DNA of 64,000 nt. It comes from Comamonas sp. BIGb0152. GTDB taxonomy: Bacteria > Pseudomonadota > Gammaproteobacteria > Burkholderiales > Burkholderiaceae_C. Positions 16,232-26,262 of the stretch are shown piece after piece (within the stretch, counting starts at the first letter, position 1; each line of letters begins with the position of its first letter). A model generated the notes under the pieces. The model made no database searches. It was not told the origin of the DNA and worked only from the letters and a program-made list of their open reading frames with translations. The position numbers were made by a program, and so were the translations under genes. The DNA lies in assembly GCF_024809975.1 (NCBI RefSeq), contig NZ_JANUDY010000005.1, positions 186,001 through 250,000 of the forward strand, given 5' to 3'.

Positions 16232-19200
16232 ATGTCCACTACCTCATCCAACGACCAACCGGACCGCTCTGCCGTTGACGACGCCGTCGCCAGCGGCGGC
16301 TCCTATGAAGTGCTGGCCAAGCGGCTCGATGCCCAGGGCCAGGCGCTGGAGACCTTGGCGCGCGCGCTGAACGAAGCGCGGCTGGAAGAGTTTGGCCGCA
16401 GCCAGATGGAGGTCATCGCCCGCATGCGGGTGCGCACCGAAAACAACTGCCTGGGCCGCGATATCGCCCAGGTCGGCGGCTTTTTGCTGTTTGGCTACAA
16501 CGTGTTCATGGGCCTCAAGCAAGAGACGCGCATCGACGATGTGTTCGCGCTCTACCGCCTGCACGAGGGCGAGCAGGGCTATGAGGTCATGCCGGTGGAG
16601 CTCAAGGACAGCTTCTTGGGCATCCAGAGCTTTGTGCAGGATTTCCACGAGCTGTACGCCTACTACAAGCACACCAAGCTGATGCAGCTGGCGGTGCGCG
16701 ATGGCAAGCTGCTGGCCAGTTTCCAGATCGGCGAGCGCCTGGGCGATGTGCGGGTGTTCCGCTGGTCGGTCTCGCCCGACGGCCAGCAGATCCGCTACAT
16801 CGACAACCGGGGCGAGCGCGACATCGAGCTGCCTGCGCCCCATGATTTTGAATGGCAGCGCGCCGGCCGAGAGCAGCTGGTGCAAGGCCGCCATCCGCAC
16901 CTCAATATCCTCGACAAGGTGTTTGTCGAGACGCTCGATGGTGACCTGACCATCAAGGTCGAGAACAACACCAACGACGGCCTGGGCATCTACCGCGAGC
17001 CGGTGCAGGAGAAGAACCAGTCGCTCGACGATGCGGTGTTCGAGTACGCGGCCGTGGGCAGCCTGATCCTGCTCAAGATCCTGCCCTACCGCGAGGACCA
17101 GTGGCGCTACCTGGTCTACAACACCTTGTCGCGCCAGGTGCTGCGCATGGATGCGATTGGCGCGGCCTGCATCCAGCTGCCGCAGGACCACGGCATTATC
17201 TTCCCCGGCGGCTACTACCTGCAAAACGGCGAGCACCGCGCGTTTGAGCAGAACATGCAGGGCATGCGCTACCGCCGCAGCATCCGCTCGCCCAATGGCG
17301 AGGATGTGCTCTATGTGTTCTATGAGCCCGAGAGCGGGCGCATGGCGCTGTTCAAGTACAACCTGATCGAGCGGGCGCTGCAGCCGCCCCTCATCGGCCA
17401 CGGCTATGCGCGCATGGACGATGGCCGCATCGTCATCTTTGCCGCCGAGAGCAACGAGGCCGCGCGCGTACACCCGATGCAGCTGTGGCGCACGCCGTTC
17501 GCATCAGACGACTATGCCGCGCGCCAGCCGCAAAAGGACAGCGCGCTGGGCCGCATCGGCAATGCCGAGCTGGTCAGCGGCATCTCCGACCTGTACAGCG
17601 TGCGCAAGGAGATTGCCGCGCCCGAGGTATCTTTGCCGCGCTATGAGCGGCTGATCGACACCGCGCGGCGCCTGTTTGAGCGCTACCACTGGCTCAGCAG
17701 CCCGGCCATGCAGGCCCTGCACGAGAACCTGCTGGGCATCGTCGCCACCGGCGACGCGGTGCTCGATGAATACGAAAAAGTCGAGAGCATCCGCCAGGCC
17801 TCGGCCAAGGCCATGGGCGAGGTCAGCAGCCGCCATGCGCAGCTGCTCAAGCAAATACGCCTGTCCGATGGCGACAGCATCGATGACTATGTAGGCGCGC
17901 TGACCGAGCTGGCCGCACTGCGCGGCCAGCTGATGGCCACGCGCGAGCTGCGCTATGTCGATGCCACTGCGATCGAGGCCATGGTGCAGACGGCCGAGCA
18001 GGCCCAGGCCGAGGTATCGCAGCGCACGGCCAGTTTTATTGCCACCGACGCCGCCATGCAGCCCTATGTGGAGCAGTTGCAGGCGCTGGACCAGCAGGCC
18101 CAGGCCGCTACCACGGTGGTGCAGCTGGCCGAGCCGCTGGCGCAGATGGCCCAGATGTCGGCGGCGCTAGACCTGCTGTCCGAGCTGATGGGCAGCCTCA
18201 AGATCGACGATGCCACGCAGCGCACCGCCGTGGTGGACCGCATCTCGGCCATTTATGCCCGCCTCAACCAGGTGCGGGCCCGGGCCGAGCAGCGCAAATC
18301 GGGCTTAGGCAGCGCCGAGAACCTGGCCCAGTTTGCCGCGCAGCTGGCGCTGTTCTCGCAAAGCATCGTGAGCGGGCTGAATCTGGCCCAGACGCCGGAG
18401 AAATGCGATGAGCAGCTGTCGCGTTTGCTGGTGCAGCTCGAAGACATCGAGGGCCAGTTTGGCGAGCATGCGCAGTTTCTCTCCGACATCATCGCCAAGC
18501 GCGAAGAGGTGCTGGAGACCTTTGAGGCGCGCAAGCAGTCCTTGCAGGACGAGCGCCAGCGCCGGGCCCAGGGCGTGTTGGATGCTGCGCTGCGCATTGT
18601 GCAAGGCCTGCCCAAACGCGCCGAGAAAATCGCCAGCGCCGAGGCGCTGCACGCGTTCTTTGCCGGCGACCCGCTCATTGCCAAGCTCAAGGAGCTGGCC
18701 GGGCGCCTGCGTGGTGAGCTGCAAGACCCCGTCAAGGCCGACGACATCGATGGCCGCATCAAGTCGCTGCGCGACCAGGCCTTCCGCGCGCTGCAGGACC
18801 GCACTGATCTGTACGAGGGCGATGGCAAGCTGATCCGCCTGGGCCGCCACCGCTTCTCGGTGGGCAACCAGGACCTGGATATGACCTTGCTGCCCCGCGA
18901 TGGCCAGCTCTACCTGCACCTGGTGGGCACCGAGTACTTCGAGGCGGTGGACAACGCCGAGCTGGCCGGCCTGCAGGCCTACTGGGATGCCTCGTCGCCC
19001 GCCGAATCGGCCGAAATGTACCGGGGCGAGTACCTGGCGCTGGAGGTGGTGCAAGCGGTGCGTTCCGGCCGCGAGGGCTGGAGCCAGGACCGCCTGCGCC
19101 AGCTGCTGCCCGATACCGAGGCGCTGACCCAGGCGATCCGCACGTTCTCCGCACCGCGCTACCGCGATGGCTATGAGCGCGGCATCCACGACCATGACGC

Positions 19201-21736
19201 CGCCGTGATCCTGCAGGCCTTGGTGCCGCTGGCCGATGGTGCCGGCGTGCTGCGCCATGCGCCGCAGGCGCGCAGCCTGGCGCTGTTGTTTTGGAGCCAG
19301 CAGGCCCATATCCAGCAGCCACAGCTGGCCAGCAGCATTGCGCGCTGGCCCGAGCGCGCGCAGCAGGCCCAGGCCATGCAGCAGCTGCTGGGCAGCGAGG
19401 CCGAGCGCCTGGCGCTGCAGACCGACATCATGGCGCAGCTGCGCAGCTTTGCGCAGGAGCAGGGCCTGCTCGATGCGCTGCTGCGTGCCGACCCGGCCAG
19501 CCCCTTGCTGGCCGCCGCCGCGCCCGATGCGGGCGAATGGGACAGCGAGGCCGACAACCTGCTGCGCGCCGCTGCCGACTACCTGCAGGCCGAGCTGGCG
19601 CACAAGGCGCTGCGCTTCCATTTCTCGGGCGCCAGCCAGGCGGTGGTGGCGGCGCTGCAGCAGGCGCTCAAGGCCGGTCCCAAGGAAGGCCTGCACTGGG
19701 CTGATCTGCAACGCTACTGGGCCGGGGGCGAGGCTGGCCAGGCCAGCCGCGAGCGCAGCGCCGCCCCGCTGGCCCAGCGCTGGCGCAGTGCGCTGCACTG
19801 GCTGCAGACGGTGGCGCAAGCCGCGCCGGAGGCCGAGCGCGCCGCTTGGTTGCCTTACTGCAGCGAAGCCGCGGCCTGGCTGGTCTGCCAAGCGGAGTTG
19901 ACCCACCAGCTGAGCAATGTCGACCTGCGCTGCGATGTGGTGGGCCTGCTGGGCCAGCATGGCCGGGTGCAGGGCGGGCGCATGCACATCCAGCTCGACG
20001 AGCTGACCACGCGCGCTGCGCGCCACTACCGCCGCTACCTGCCGCAGTGGGAGCGCTACCAGGCGCTGCGCCAGCAGCTGCTGGCCGATTACCGTGCGCG
20101 CTTCAGGCTTGAAGAGTTCAAGGCCCGGCCGCTGTCGTCCTTTGTGCGCAACCGGCTGATCAACGAGATCTACCTGCCGGTGATTGGCGACAACCTGGCC
20201 AAGCAGATTGGCGCGGTGGGCGAGAACAAGCGCACGGACCAGATGGGCCTGCTGATGATGATCTCGCCGCCCGGCTACGGCAAGACCACCTTGATGGAGT
20301 ACGTGGCCAACCGCTTAGGGCTGATCTTCATGAAGATCAACGGCCCGGCGCTGGGCCATTCGGTGCGCTCGCTCGATCCGGCCCAGGCGCCCGATGCGAC
20401 GGCGGCCAAGGAGCTGGAAAAGCTCAACCTGGCGCTGGAGATGGCCAACAACGTGATGCTGTACATCGACGATATCCAGCACACGCACCCCGAGTTTCTG
20501 CAGAAGTTCATCTCGCTGTCCGATGGCACGCGCCGCATCGAAGGCGTATGGCGCGGCCAGACCAAGACGCATGACATGCGCGGCAAGCGCTTTTGCGTGG
20601 TCATGTCCGGCAACCCGTATACCGAGTCGGGCGAGGTGTTCAAGATTCCGGACATGCTGGCCAACCGCGCCGATATCTACAACCTGGGCGATGTGCTGGG
20701 CGGCATGGACGAGGTCTTCAAGCTCAGCTATATCGAAAACAGCATGACCTCCAACGCCGTGCTCGCGCCCATGGCCACGCGCAGCCTGCAGGACCTGTAC
20801 CTGCTGCTCGACCGGGTGCAGGGCAAGGAGGTGTCGGCCAATGCGCTGTCGCACGACTACGCCGCCGCCGAGCTGCGCGAGATGGAGGCCGTGCTCCAGC
20901 GCATGCTGCAGGTGCGCGAGCTGGTGTTCAAGGTGAACCAGCAGTACATCCACAGCGCCGCGCAGGACGACAGCTACCGCAGCGAGCCGCCGTTCAAGCT
21001 GCAGGGCAGCTACCGCAACATGAACAAGCTCGCCGAGAAGATCACCCCGGTGATGAACGATGCCGAGATGGCGCAGATGCTGAGCGACCATTACCAGGGC
21101 GAGGCGCAGATGCTGACCGGCGGGGCCGAGGAAAACCTGCTCAAGCTCGCCGAGCTGCGCGGCAACGCCGATGCACAGGCGCAGGCGCGCTGGGCAGAGA
21201 TCAAGGCCCAGTTCCAGCGCCAGCAGGCCGCCGGGGGCGCAAATGCCGATGCCGCCACGCGGGTGACCACGCAGCTGGTCGACCTGGTGGCCGCCACCCG
21301 CGCCATGGCCCAGGCCCAGCAGGCAAAGCACCTGGGCGATGCGGCCGCGCAAGAGGGCTGGCAGCGCATGCTGGCGCAGTGGGGCCGGGCGCAAACGGCG
21401 GTGGGGCAGTCGCTGGACGGCATCCGCCAGGCGGTGCTGGACAGCGCGCCTGCGGAGCAGCCGCCCGCCCGCCACGCGGAGGCACAGCCGCTGGACCTGG
21501 CCGTGCAGCAGCTCGGCCAGCTGGTGCTGCAGTCCTTGCACCCCGTTGTCGAGCACCTGGACCAGAGCCGGCGCCAGCAGCTGGGCCTGCACCGCGTGCT
21601 GATGCAGGTTGCCACCCGCATGCAAGAGCAGATCGACCAGCAGCGCGCGGGCCGCCAGCCGACCCAGGCTACGTTGCAGGCAGAGGATATCGACAAGGCT
21701 TTTGACCGCATGCAGGACGGCCGCCCGCCACGTTAA
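16232..21736 (+). CDS. Giant AAA ATPase of the DNA-repair-ATPase/DUF3686 type
   Basis: 1834 residues. The N-terminal part (about 55-420) is rich in short beta elements (GDVRVFRWSVSPDGQQIRYIDNRGERDIEL) suggesting a propeller-like domain. A long helical region follows (about 440-860, many coiled-coil heptads), then a mixed region, and an AAA module near residues 1300-1550. That module has Walker A PPGYGKTT (lysine 1351) and Walker B VMLYIDD (1409-1414), then a sensor-like VVMSGNPY. Databases call such proteins DNA repair ATPase, but the neighbours (PspA, flotillin) argue for a membrane-linked remodelling role. No ribosome site is obvious at the chosen ATG, 143 nt after the flotillin gene. Confidence 0.85.
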   Translation: MSTTSSNDQPDRSAVDDAVASGGSYEVLAKRLDAQGQALETLARALNEARLEEFGRSQMEVIARMRVRTENNCLGRDIAQVGGFLLFGYNVFMGLKQETRIDDVFALYRLHEGEQGYEVMPVELKDSFLGIQSFVQDFHELYAYYKHTKLMQLAVRDGKLLASFQIGERLGDVRVFRWSVSPDGQQIRYIDNRGERDIELPAPHDFEWQRAGREQLVQGRHPHLNILDKVFVETLDGDLTIKVENNTNDGLGIYREPVQEKNQSLDDAVFEYAAVGSLILLKILPYREDQWRYLVYNTLSRQVLRMDAIGAACIQLPQDHGIIFPGGYYLQNGEHRAFEQNMQGMRYRRSIRSPNGEDVLYVFYEPESGRMALFKYNLIERALQPPLIGHGYARMDDGRIVIFAAESNEAARVHPMQLWRTPFASDDYAARQPQKDSALGRIGNAELVSGISDLYSVRKEIAAPEVSLPRYERLIDTARRLFERYHWLSSPAMQALHENLLGIVATGDAVLDEYEKVESIRQASAKAMGEVSSRHAQLLKQIRLSDGDSIDDYVGALTELAALRGQLMATRELRYVDATAIEAMVQTAEQAQAEVSQRTASFIATDAAMQPYVEQLQALDQQAQAATTVVQLAEPLAQMAQMSAALDLLSELMGSLKIDDATQRTAVVDRISAIYARLNQVRARAEQRKSGLGSAENLAQFAAQLALFSQSIVSGLNLAQTPEKCDEQLSRLLVQLEDIEGQFGEHAQFLSDIIAKREEVLETFEARKQSLQDERQRRAQGVLDAALRIVQGLPKRAEKIASAEALHAFFAGDPLIAKLKELAGRLRGELQDPVKADDIDGRIKSLRDQAFRALQDRTDLYEGDGKLIRLGRHRFSVGNQDLDMTLLPRDGQLYLHLVGTEYFEAVDNAELAGLQAYWDASSPAESAEMYRGEYLALEVVQAVRSGREGWSQDRLRQLLPDTEALTQAIRTFSAPRYRDGYERGIHDHDAAVILQALVPLADGAGVLRHAPQARSLALLFWSQQAHIQQPQLASSIARWPERAQQAQAMQQLLGSEAERLALQTDIMAQLRSFAQEQGLLDALLRADPASPLLAAAAPDAGEWDSEADNLLRAAADYLQAELAHKALRFHFSGASQAVVAALQQALKAGPKEGLHWADLQRYWAGGEAGQASRERSAAPLAQRWRSALHWLQTVAQAAPEAERAAWLPYCSEAAAWLVCQAELTHQLSNVDLRCDVVGLLGQHGRVQGGRMHIQLDELTTRAARHYRRYLPQWERYQALRQQLLADYRARFRLEEFKARPLSSFVRNRLINEIYLPVIGDNLAKQIGAVGENKRTDQMGLLMMISPPGYGKTTLMEYVANRLGLIFMKINGPALGHSVRSLDPAQAPDATAAKELEKLNLALEMANNVMLYIDDIQHTHPEFLQKFISLSDGTRRIEGVWRGQTKTHDMRGKRFCVVMSGNPYTESGEVFKIPDMLANRADIYNLGDVLGGMDEVFKLSYIENSMTSNAVLAPMATRSLQDLYLLLDRVQGKEVSANALSHDYAAAELREMEAVLQRMLQVRELVFKVNQQYIHSAAQDDSYRSEPPFKLQGSYRNMNKLAEKITPVMNDAEMAQMLSDHYQGEAQMLTGGAEENLLKLAELRGNADAQAQARWAEIKAQFQRQQAAGGANADAATRVTTQLVDLVAATRAMAQAQQAKHLGDAAAQEGWQRMLAQWGRAQTAVGQSLDGIRQAVLDSAPAEQPPARHAEAQPLDLAVQQLGQLVLQSLHPVVEHLDQSRRQQLGLHRVLMQVATRMQEQIDQQRAGRQPTQATLQAEDIDKAFDRMQDGRPPR

Positions 21737-21856
21737 ACGCCCGTTCCCTGGTTGCTGGCTTGCTGGCAGCCAGGGCGACTGAAAGCATTGTTATCAGGTG
21801 CAAGCAGCGCCCTTGTCCTAGCCATGGGGCATGGCGCATACCGATACACTGTGCCG

Positions 21857-24800
21857 ATGCGAGCCTTCCCCCTCTCTTTTTCTGCCCGCCAGGGCCTGCC
21901 ACGCTGGTGGCTGCCGGCCCTGTGGCTGCTGCTGTGCACCTGCCTGCTGTCCCTGGCATCGGGGGCGGCCGCACAGTCACTGACGTCGCTGGCGGGCTTG
22001 GGCGGCAGCACGTCCAGCAGCAGTGGCACCGATGAGGAGCGCGCCATCCAGGCGCAGCGCGAGGCGGCCAGCACGGCCGAGCAAGAGGCCGATGCGCTGG
22101 CGCAGTCGCTCGAACGCCTGCGCAGCCGCGTGCAGGCGCCGGCGGTGGCGCCGCCCGCGCCGCTGAGCGACAGGGAGCTGGGCCAGATCCAGGCGCGCTG
22201 GGAAGAGCGGGTGCCCGCCAATGCCAGCCAGGAAGTGCTGGAGCGCCTGCTGAGCGATGAGCGTGAGGCGATTGCCGCGCTCAAGTCCGGTATCGAGAAA
22301 TCCGCAGCCGAACAGGCCAACCTGGTGGCCCAACCGGGCGGCGGGCGCAGCGATCTGGCCACCTTGCAGCAGCGGGTGCAGGACAGCGCCCTGCCGGTGA
22401 CGGCAGAGCCCGGTGAATCAGCGGCGCTGACCCAGGCCCGCCAGCTGCGGCGCAACGCCGAAAACCGCCGTGCCAGGCAAGAGCTGGCCCTGCGCCAGGA
22501 AGAGCAATCCACCATCGAAACCCGCCAGCGCCTGTTGGATGTGCAGCTGCAAACCCAGCGCCGCGAGCTGCTGGAACGCACGCCACGGGTGGCTTGGCTG
22601 AACCAGCGCATTGCCGACCGCGCGCGCCAGCAGCTGGAGCAGCAGGTGCAGCAGACCCAGGCGGCCGAAAGCGAGGTGGCCGAAGCGGCACCGGCCCTGC
22701 GCGAGCTGGCGCAGCAAAACACCAGCCTGGCGGACCAGATCCTGATGCACAACAACCGCCTGGTGCAAGAGCGCCAGGCACTGGCGAGCGACGAGTACCG
22801 CCAAAGCCAGCTGTCTGCCGCACTGCGCGACACGCAGGCGCGCCTGCGCCTGGGCGGTAGCGCATCGGTGGGCCAGTGGCTGTGGAAGCAGCGGGTGGCC
22901 CTGCCGACGGCCAACACCATCCAGGCGCGGCGCAAGGCGACCTTGCGACAGCTGGCCGAGCTGCGCTTGGCGCTGTTCAATGCCAGTGAGCGGCGCTTTG
23001 ACCTCAATGGCTCGGCAGCCGTTGTCAGTGGGCGCGACGGGGCGGGTATGACCACGCGTGGCAGCGCCCAAAGCACGGCCTTGTGGACCAAGCAGGCCGC
23101 GCTGATCGACCAGCTGCAGCCCTTGCTGCTGCGGCGCATTGCTGTGCTGGAGCAGACCGATGCCGCGCTGCAGTCCACCTTGAAGAATGGCAGTGCTTTG
23201 CGCCAGGTGATGGACAAGGAACTGCTGTGGTTCCCCAGCCACCTGGCCATGGGCGGTGCCTGGCTGGACGAATGGCGCACGGTGCTGCGCAGCTCGGACG
23301 GCCTGGAGCAGGGCGCCAGCGCCTCGCCCTGGAACACCGCGCGCGTGCTGGGCGCCAGCGTGCTGCGCAACCTCTGGATCTATGCCGGCATCTTTGCCGG
23401 TGTTTTGCTGCTGCTGGGCCTGCGCCGCTATGCCTTGCAAAAGCTGCAGGCCATTGCCGAGCAGGTGGACAATTTCTCGCGCGACCACTTTGGCCTGACC
23501 TTGATGGCGCTGGGCTGGAGCCTGCTGTATGCGCTGCCCTGGAGTTTTGCCACCGCAGCGCTGGGGGTGCTGCTGCAGTCGACGGCAGCGCCCGTGGCGC
23601 TGGAGCCGCTGGGCCAGGCGCTGGAGCAGCTGAGCGCCTTTGTGTTTGTGGTGACCTTGCTCAATGTGCTGTTCCGCCCCTGCGGGCTGGCGGTGGCGCA
23701 CTTTGGCTGGCCGCGCGAGCGGGTGCAGGTGCTGCGCCAGATGGTGCTGCGCGCGACCTGGCTGATCGTGCCCATCGATCTGCTGGGCGGGCTGGCGTTT
23801 TTCAGCCACGATGACTCGGCCATCAGCACCTGGGGCCGCATGTGCCTGCTGGTGCTGACCTTGGGCCTGGCCTGGATGGCTTTCCGCTACCTGCGGCAAA
23901 GCATCCTCAAGCAGCGCCCGGGTCTGCGCTGGAGCCAGGTGGTGAGCGTGGCGGCGCTGCTGGTGCTGGCCGTCACCTTGGTGGGCATTGCGCTGGGCTA
24001 TGTCTACACCGCTACCGAGGTGATCCAGGCGCTGCTCAGCAGCTTTGTGTTCCTGGCGGCGGCGGAGGTGCTGGTCAGTCTGCTGCGGCGCTGGCTGCTG
24101 CTGGGCGAGCGCCGGCTGGCGCTCAACCGGCTGCGCGCAGCGGCGCTGCAGCGCCAGGCGGCCAATGCAGCGGCCGCCACCGATGCCGGCACGGGCACGG
24201 CGCCCTTGGCCAACAGCAATACGAACGACGAGCAAAGCCAGATGGCCTTGGTGACGGTGAGCACGCAGGCGCACCGCCTGCTGGGCCTGCTGCAGCGCGT
24301 GCTGGTGGCCCTGAGCCTGGTCTACGCCTGGTCGCCGGTGCTGCCGGCGCTGCTGCGTTTTGAAGGCGTGGTGCTCTGGTACACCACCAATACGGAGGCC
24401 GGCGGCATTGCCCGCCCCGCGCCGGTGAGCCTGATGGACCTGCTGATCAGCGCGCTGATCTTGCTGATGACCTTCAGCCTGACGCGCAACCTGCCGGGCC
24501 TGGTCGAGGTGGTGTTCTCGGGCACGCGGCGCATCAGCAGCTCGGACCGCTACACCATGGCCACCTTGGCGCGCTACACCATCACCATCGCCGGCACGGT
24601 GAGCGCGCTGTCCCTGCTGGGCCTGCGCTGGAGCCAGCTGCAGTGGATGGCCGCCGCGCTGACCGTGGGTCTGGGTTTTGGTCTGCAGGAGATTTTTGCG
24701 AACTTTGTCTCAGGACTGATTCTGTTGGTGGAGCGGCCTTTCCGGGTCGGCGATGTGATCACCATCAACCAGCACACGGGCACCGTCACCCGCATCCGCA

Positions 24801-25240
24801 CCCGCGCCACCACGGTGCTGGATTTCGACAACCAGGAAATCGTCATCCCGAACAAGACCTTCATCACCGGCCAGGTGACGAACTGGACCTTGAGCGACGA
24901 TGTGACGCGCCTGGTCATCGATGTATCGGTGGCCCACGGCAGCGACCCGGCCGAAGTGCAGCGCATGCTGCTGGCCATTGCGGCCGAGCACCCCAAGGTG
25001 CTGCGCGAGCCCGAGGCAAACTGCTGGTTCATGGCGCTCGAAGGCCAGGGGCAGAAGTTTGAGCTGCGCGTTTATGTGGGCGCGGTGGACGACCGCCTGC
25101 CGGTGCGCAACGACCTGAACCGCAGCATCAATGCGCGCCTGAAGGCGGCCGGCATTGCGGTGGCCTTCCCGCAGATGGACATCCATGTGCGCGATCTGCC
25201 GCCCGCCCCCGCCGCGCCGCAGCAGGCGCAGGGCGCTTAA
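21857..25240 (+). CDS. Large MscS-family mechanosensitive channel (MscK/KefA-like)
   Basis: 1127 residues: signal peptide (core PALWLLLCTCLLSLASGAAAQ, about 15-38), a long periplasmic coiled-coil domain (about 55-430), about ten membrane spans, and a C-terminal MscS pore/beta domain. The last includes LGFGLQEIFANFVSGLILLVERPFRVGD near residue 940, the canonical pore-lining TM3 and cytoplasmic-vestibule entry. These channels release solutes under membrane tension. The ATG at 21857 was chosen because it directly precedes the signal peptide. It lies 120 nt behind the AAA ATPase gene and probably extends the membrane-stress cluster. It overlaps the convergent LysR gene by 4 nt. Confidence 0.88.
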   Translation: MRAFPLSFSARQGLPRWWLPALWLLLCTCLLSLASGAAAQSLTSLAGLGGSTSSSSGTDEERAIQAQREAASTAEQEADALAQSLERLRSRVQAPAVAPPAPLSDRELGQIQARWEERVPANASQEVLERLLSDEREAIAALKSGIEKSAAEQANLVAQPGGGRSDLATLQQRVQDSALPVTAEPGESAALTQARQLRRNAENRRARQELALRQEEQSTIETRQRLLDVQLQTQRRELLERTPRVAWLNQRIADRARQQLEQQVQQTQAAESEVAEAAPALRELAQQNTSLADQILMHNNRLVQERQALASDEYRQSQLSAALRDTQARLRLGGSASVGQWLWKQRVALPTANTIQARRKATLRQLAELRLALFNASERRFDLNGSAAVVSGRDGAGMTTRGSAQSTALWTKQAALIDQLQPLLLRRIAVLEQTDAALQSTLKNGSALRQVMDKELLWFPSHLAMGGAWLDEWRTVLRSSDGLEQGASASPWNTARVLGASVLRNLWIYAGIFAGVLLLLGLRRYALQKLQAIAEQVDNFSRDHFGLTLMALGWSLLYALPWSFATAALGVLLQSTAAPVALEPLGQALEQLSAFVFVVTLLNVLFRPCGLAVAHFGWPRERVQVLRQMVLRATWLIVPIDLLGGLAFFSHDDSAISTWGRMCLLVLTLGLAWMAFRYLRQSILKQRPGLRWSQVVSVAALLVLAVTLVGIALGYVYTATEVIQALLSSFVFLAAAEVLVSLLRRWLLLGERRLALNRLRAAALQRQAANAAAATDAGTGTAPLANSNTNDEQSQMALVTVSTQAHRLLGLLQRVLVALSLVYAWSPVLPALLRFEGVVLWYTTNTEAGGIARPAPVSLMDLLISALILLMTFSLTRNLPGLVEVVFSGTRRISSSDRYTMATLARYTITIAGTVSALSLLGLRWSQLQWMAAALTVGLGFGLQEIFANFVSGLILLVERPFRVGDVITINQHTGTVTRIRTRATTVLDFDNQEIVIPNKTFITGQVTNWTLSDDVTRLVIDVSVAHGSDPAEVQRMLLAIAAEHPKVLREPEANCWFMALEGQGQKFELRVYVGAVDDRLPVRNDLNRSINARLKAAGIAVAFPQMDIHVRDLPPAPAAPQQAQGA

Positions 25241-26193
25241 GCGCTCGCTGGCAACGGTGGCGTCTGAGACGCCGCCTGCACCAGCGCCACAAAGCGCTTG
25301 GCGGCCAGGCCCATCGGGTGCTCTTTGGACCAGACCACATCCACATACAGCTGGGCGCCGTTGCTGAGGTTGGCAAACTCCATCGCCACCAGCGCACCCG
25401 ATTGCAGCAGCGGCGCCACCAGCGGCTGGGGCAGCCAGCCCCAGCCAATGCCGGCGCTGACCATCTGCAAGGCGGCCAGGTGGTTGTCGGTGCGCCAGAC
25501 ATCGCGGGCATACACCAGGCGTTCGTGGCGCAGCGACCAGTCGCGGCTGGCGACGATGATCTGCCGGGTGTTGGTCAGGTGGTGCTCGCGCAGCTGGGGC
25601 CGGGCCGGGTCGCCCGGCTGGGGTGCATGGCCCAGCGTCTGCATCAGCGGGTGGCTGGGGGCGATGACGGCCAGCAAGGTCTCGGTCGCCACCTCCTGAA
25701 AACCTTCGCGCCCGTCGAGGCTGGGCCGCTCAAACACCAGCGCCAGTTGGGCGCGGCCGCTGTGCAGCATGGTCAAGGCATCGGCCTGGGGGGCGGTCAG
25801 CACCTCGACGGCTAACTGCGGGTACTCCTGCGCCAAGGCCGCCAACGGCGCCGCCCAGGGCGCAGAGACCAGCTCGGGCGCAATGGCCACCGTCAGCCGC
25901 GATTCCAGCCCTTGCTCCAAGGCCAGCGCATGGGCATTGAGCTGCTGCAGCTGCGCGGCCAACAGGCGTGCCTGCGGCTCCAGCGCCAATGCGGCAGGCA
26001 GCGGCTTGGGCTCCCGGCCCTCGCGCGCGAACAGCGGCATCTGCAGTTCTGCTTCGAGCTGGGCGATCTGCATGCTGACGGCCGAGGGCACCTTGCCCAG
26101 CGCCCTTGCAGCGGCAGAGAAGCTGCCATGGTCGAGCACCGCCAGCAAGGTCTGGATGGTGTCGGAGTCGAAGGGGGCAAAGGCGCTGCGCAT
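25237..26193 (-). CDS. LysR-family regulator, divergent from the PACE efflux gene
   Basis: 318 residues. The N-terminal winged helix-turn-helix is clear (DHGSFSAAARALGKVPSAVSMQIAQLEAEL, residues 21-50), followed by an effector-binding domain. Its divergent arrangement with the efflux gene (69-nt gap holding an inverted repeat) is the usual one for a LysR activator and its target, as in AceR/AceI of Acinetobacter. The inducer is unknown; by analogy a cationic biocide or diamine is possible. Confidence 0.88.
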   Translation of the reverse strand: MRSAFAPFDSDTIQTLLAVLDHGSFSAAARALGKVPSAVSMQIAQLEAELQMPLFAREGREPKPLPAALALEPQARLLAAQLQQLNAHALALEQGLESRLTVAIAPELVSAPWAAPLAALAQEYPQLAVEVLTAPQADALTMLHSGRAQLALVFERPSLDGREGFQEVATETLLAVIAPSHPLMQTLGHAPQPGDPARPQLREHHLTNTRQIIVASRDWSLRHERLVYARDVWRTDNHLAALQMVSAGIGWGWLPQPLVAPLLQSGALVAMEFANLSNGAQLYVDVVWSKEHPMGLAAKRFVALVQAASQTPPLPASA

Positions 26194-26223
26194 TGATGTA
26201 TCAATTTTTCTGAAAGATTCTGA

Positions 26224-26251
26224 CTTATGTTATCAGTTGATGACACATAAG
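26224..26251. promoter_or_regulatory. Inverted repeat, candidate LysR operator
   Basis: CTTATGT and ACATAAG arms are 14 nt apart, with an inner ATCA/TGAT pair. The site lies in the divergent gap between the LysR and PACE genes, 12 nt before the efflux start codon. Confidence 0.5.
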
Positions 26252-26262
26252 ATAGCGCCCCT

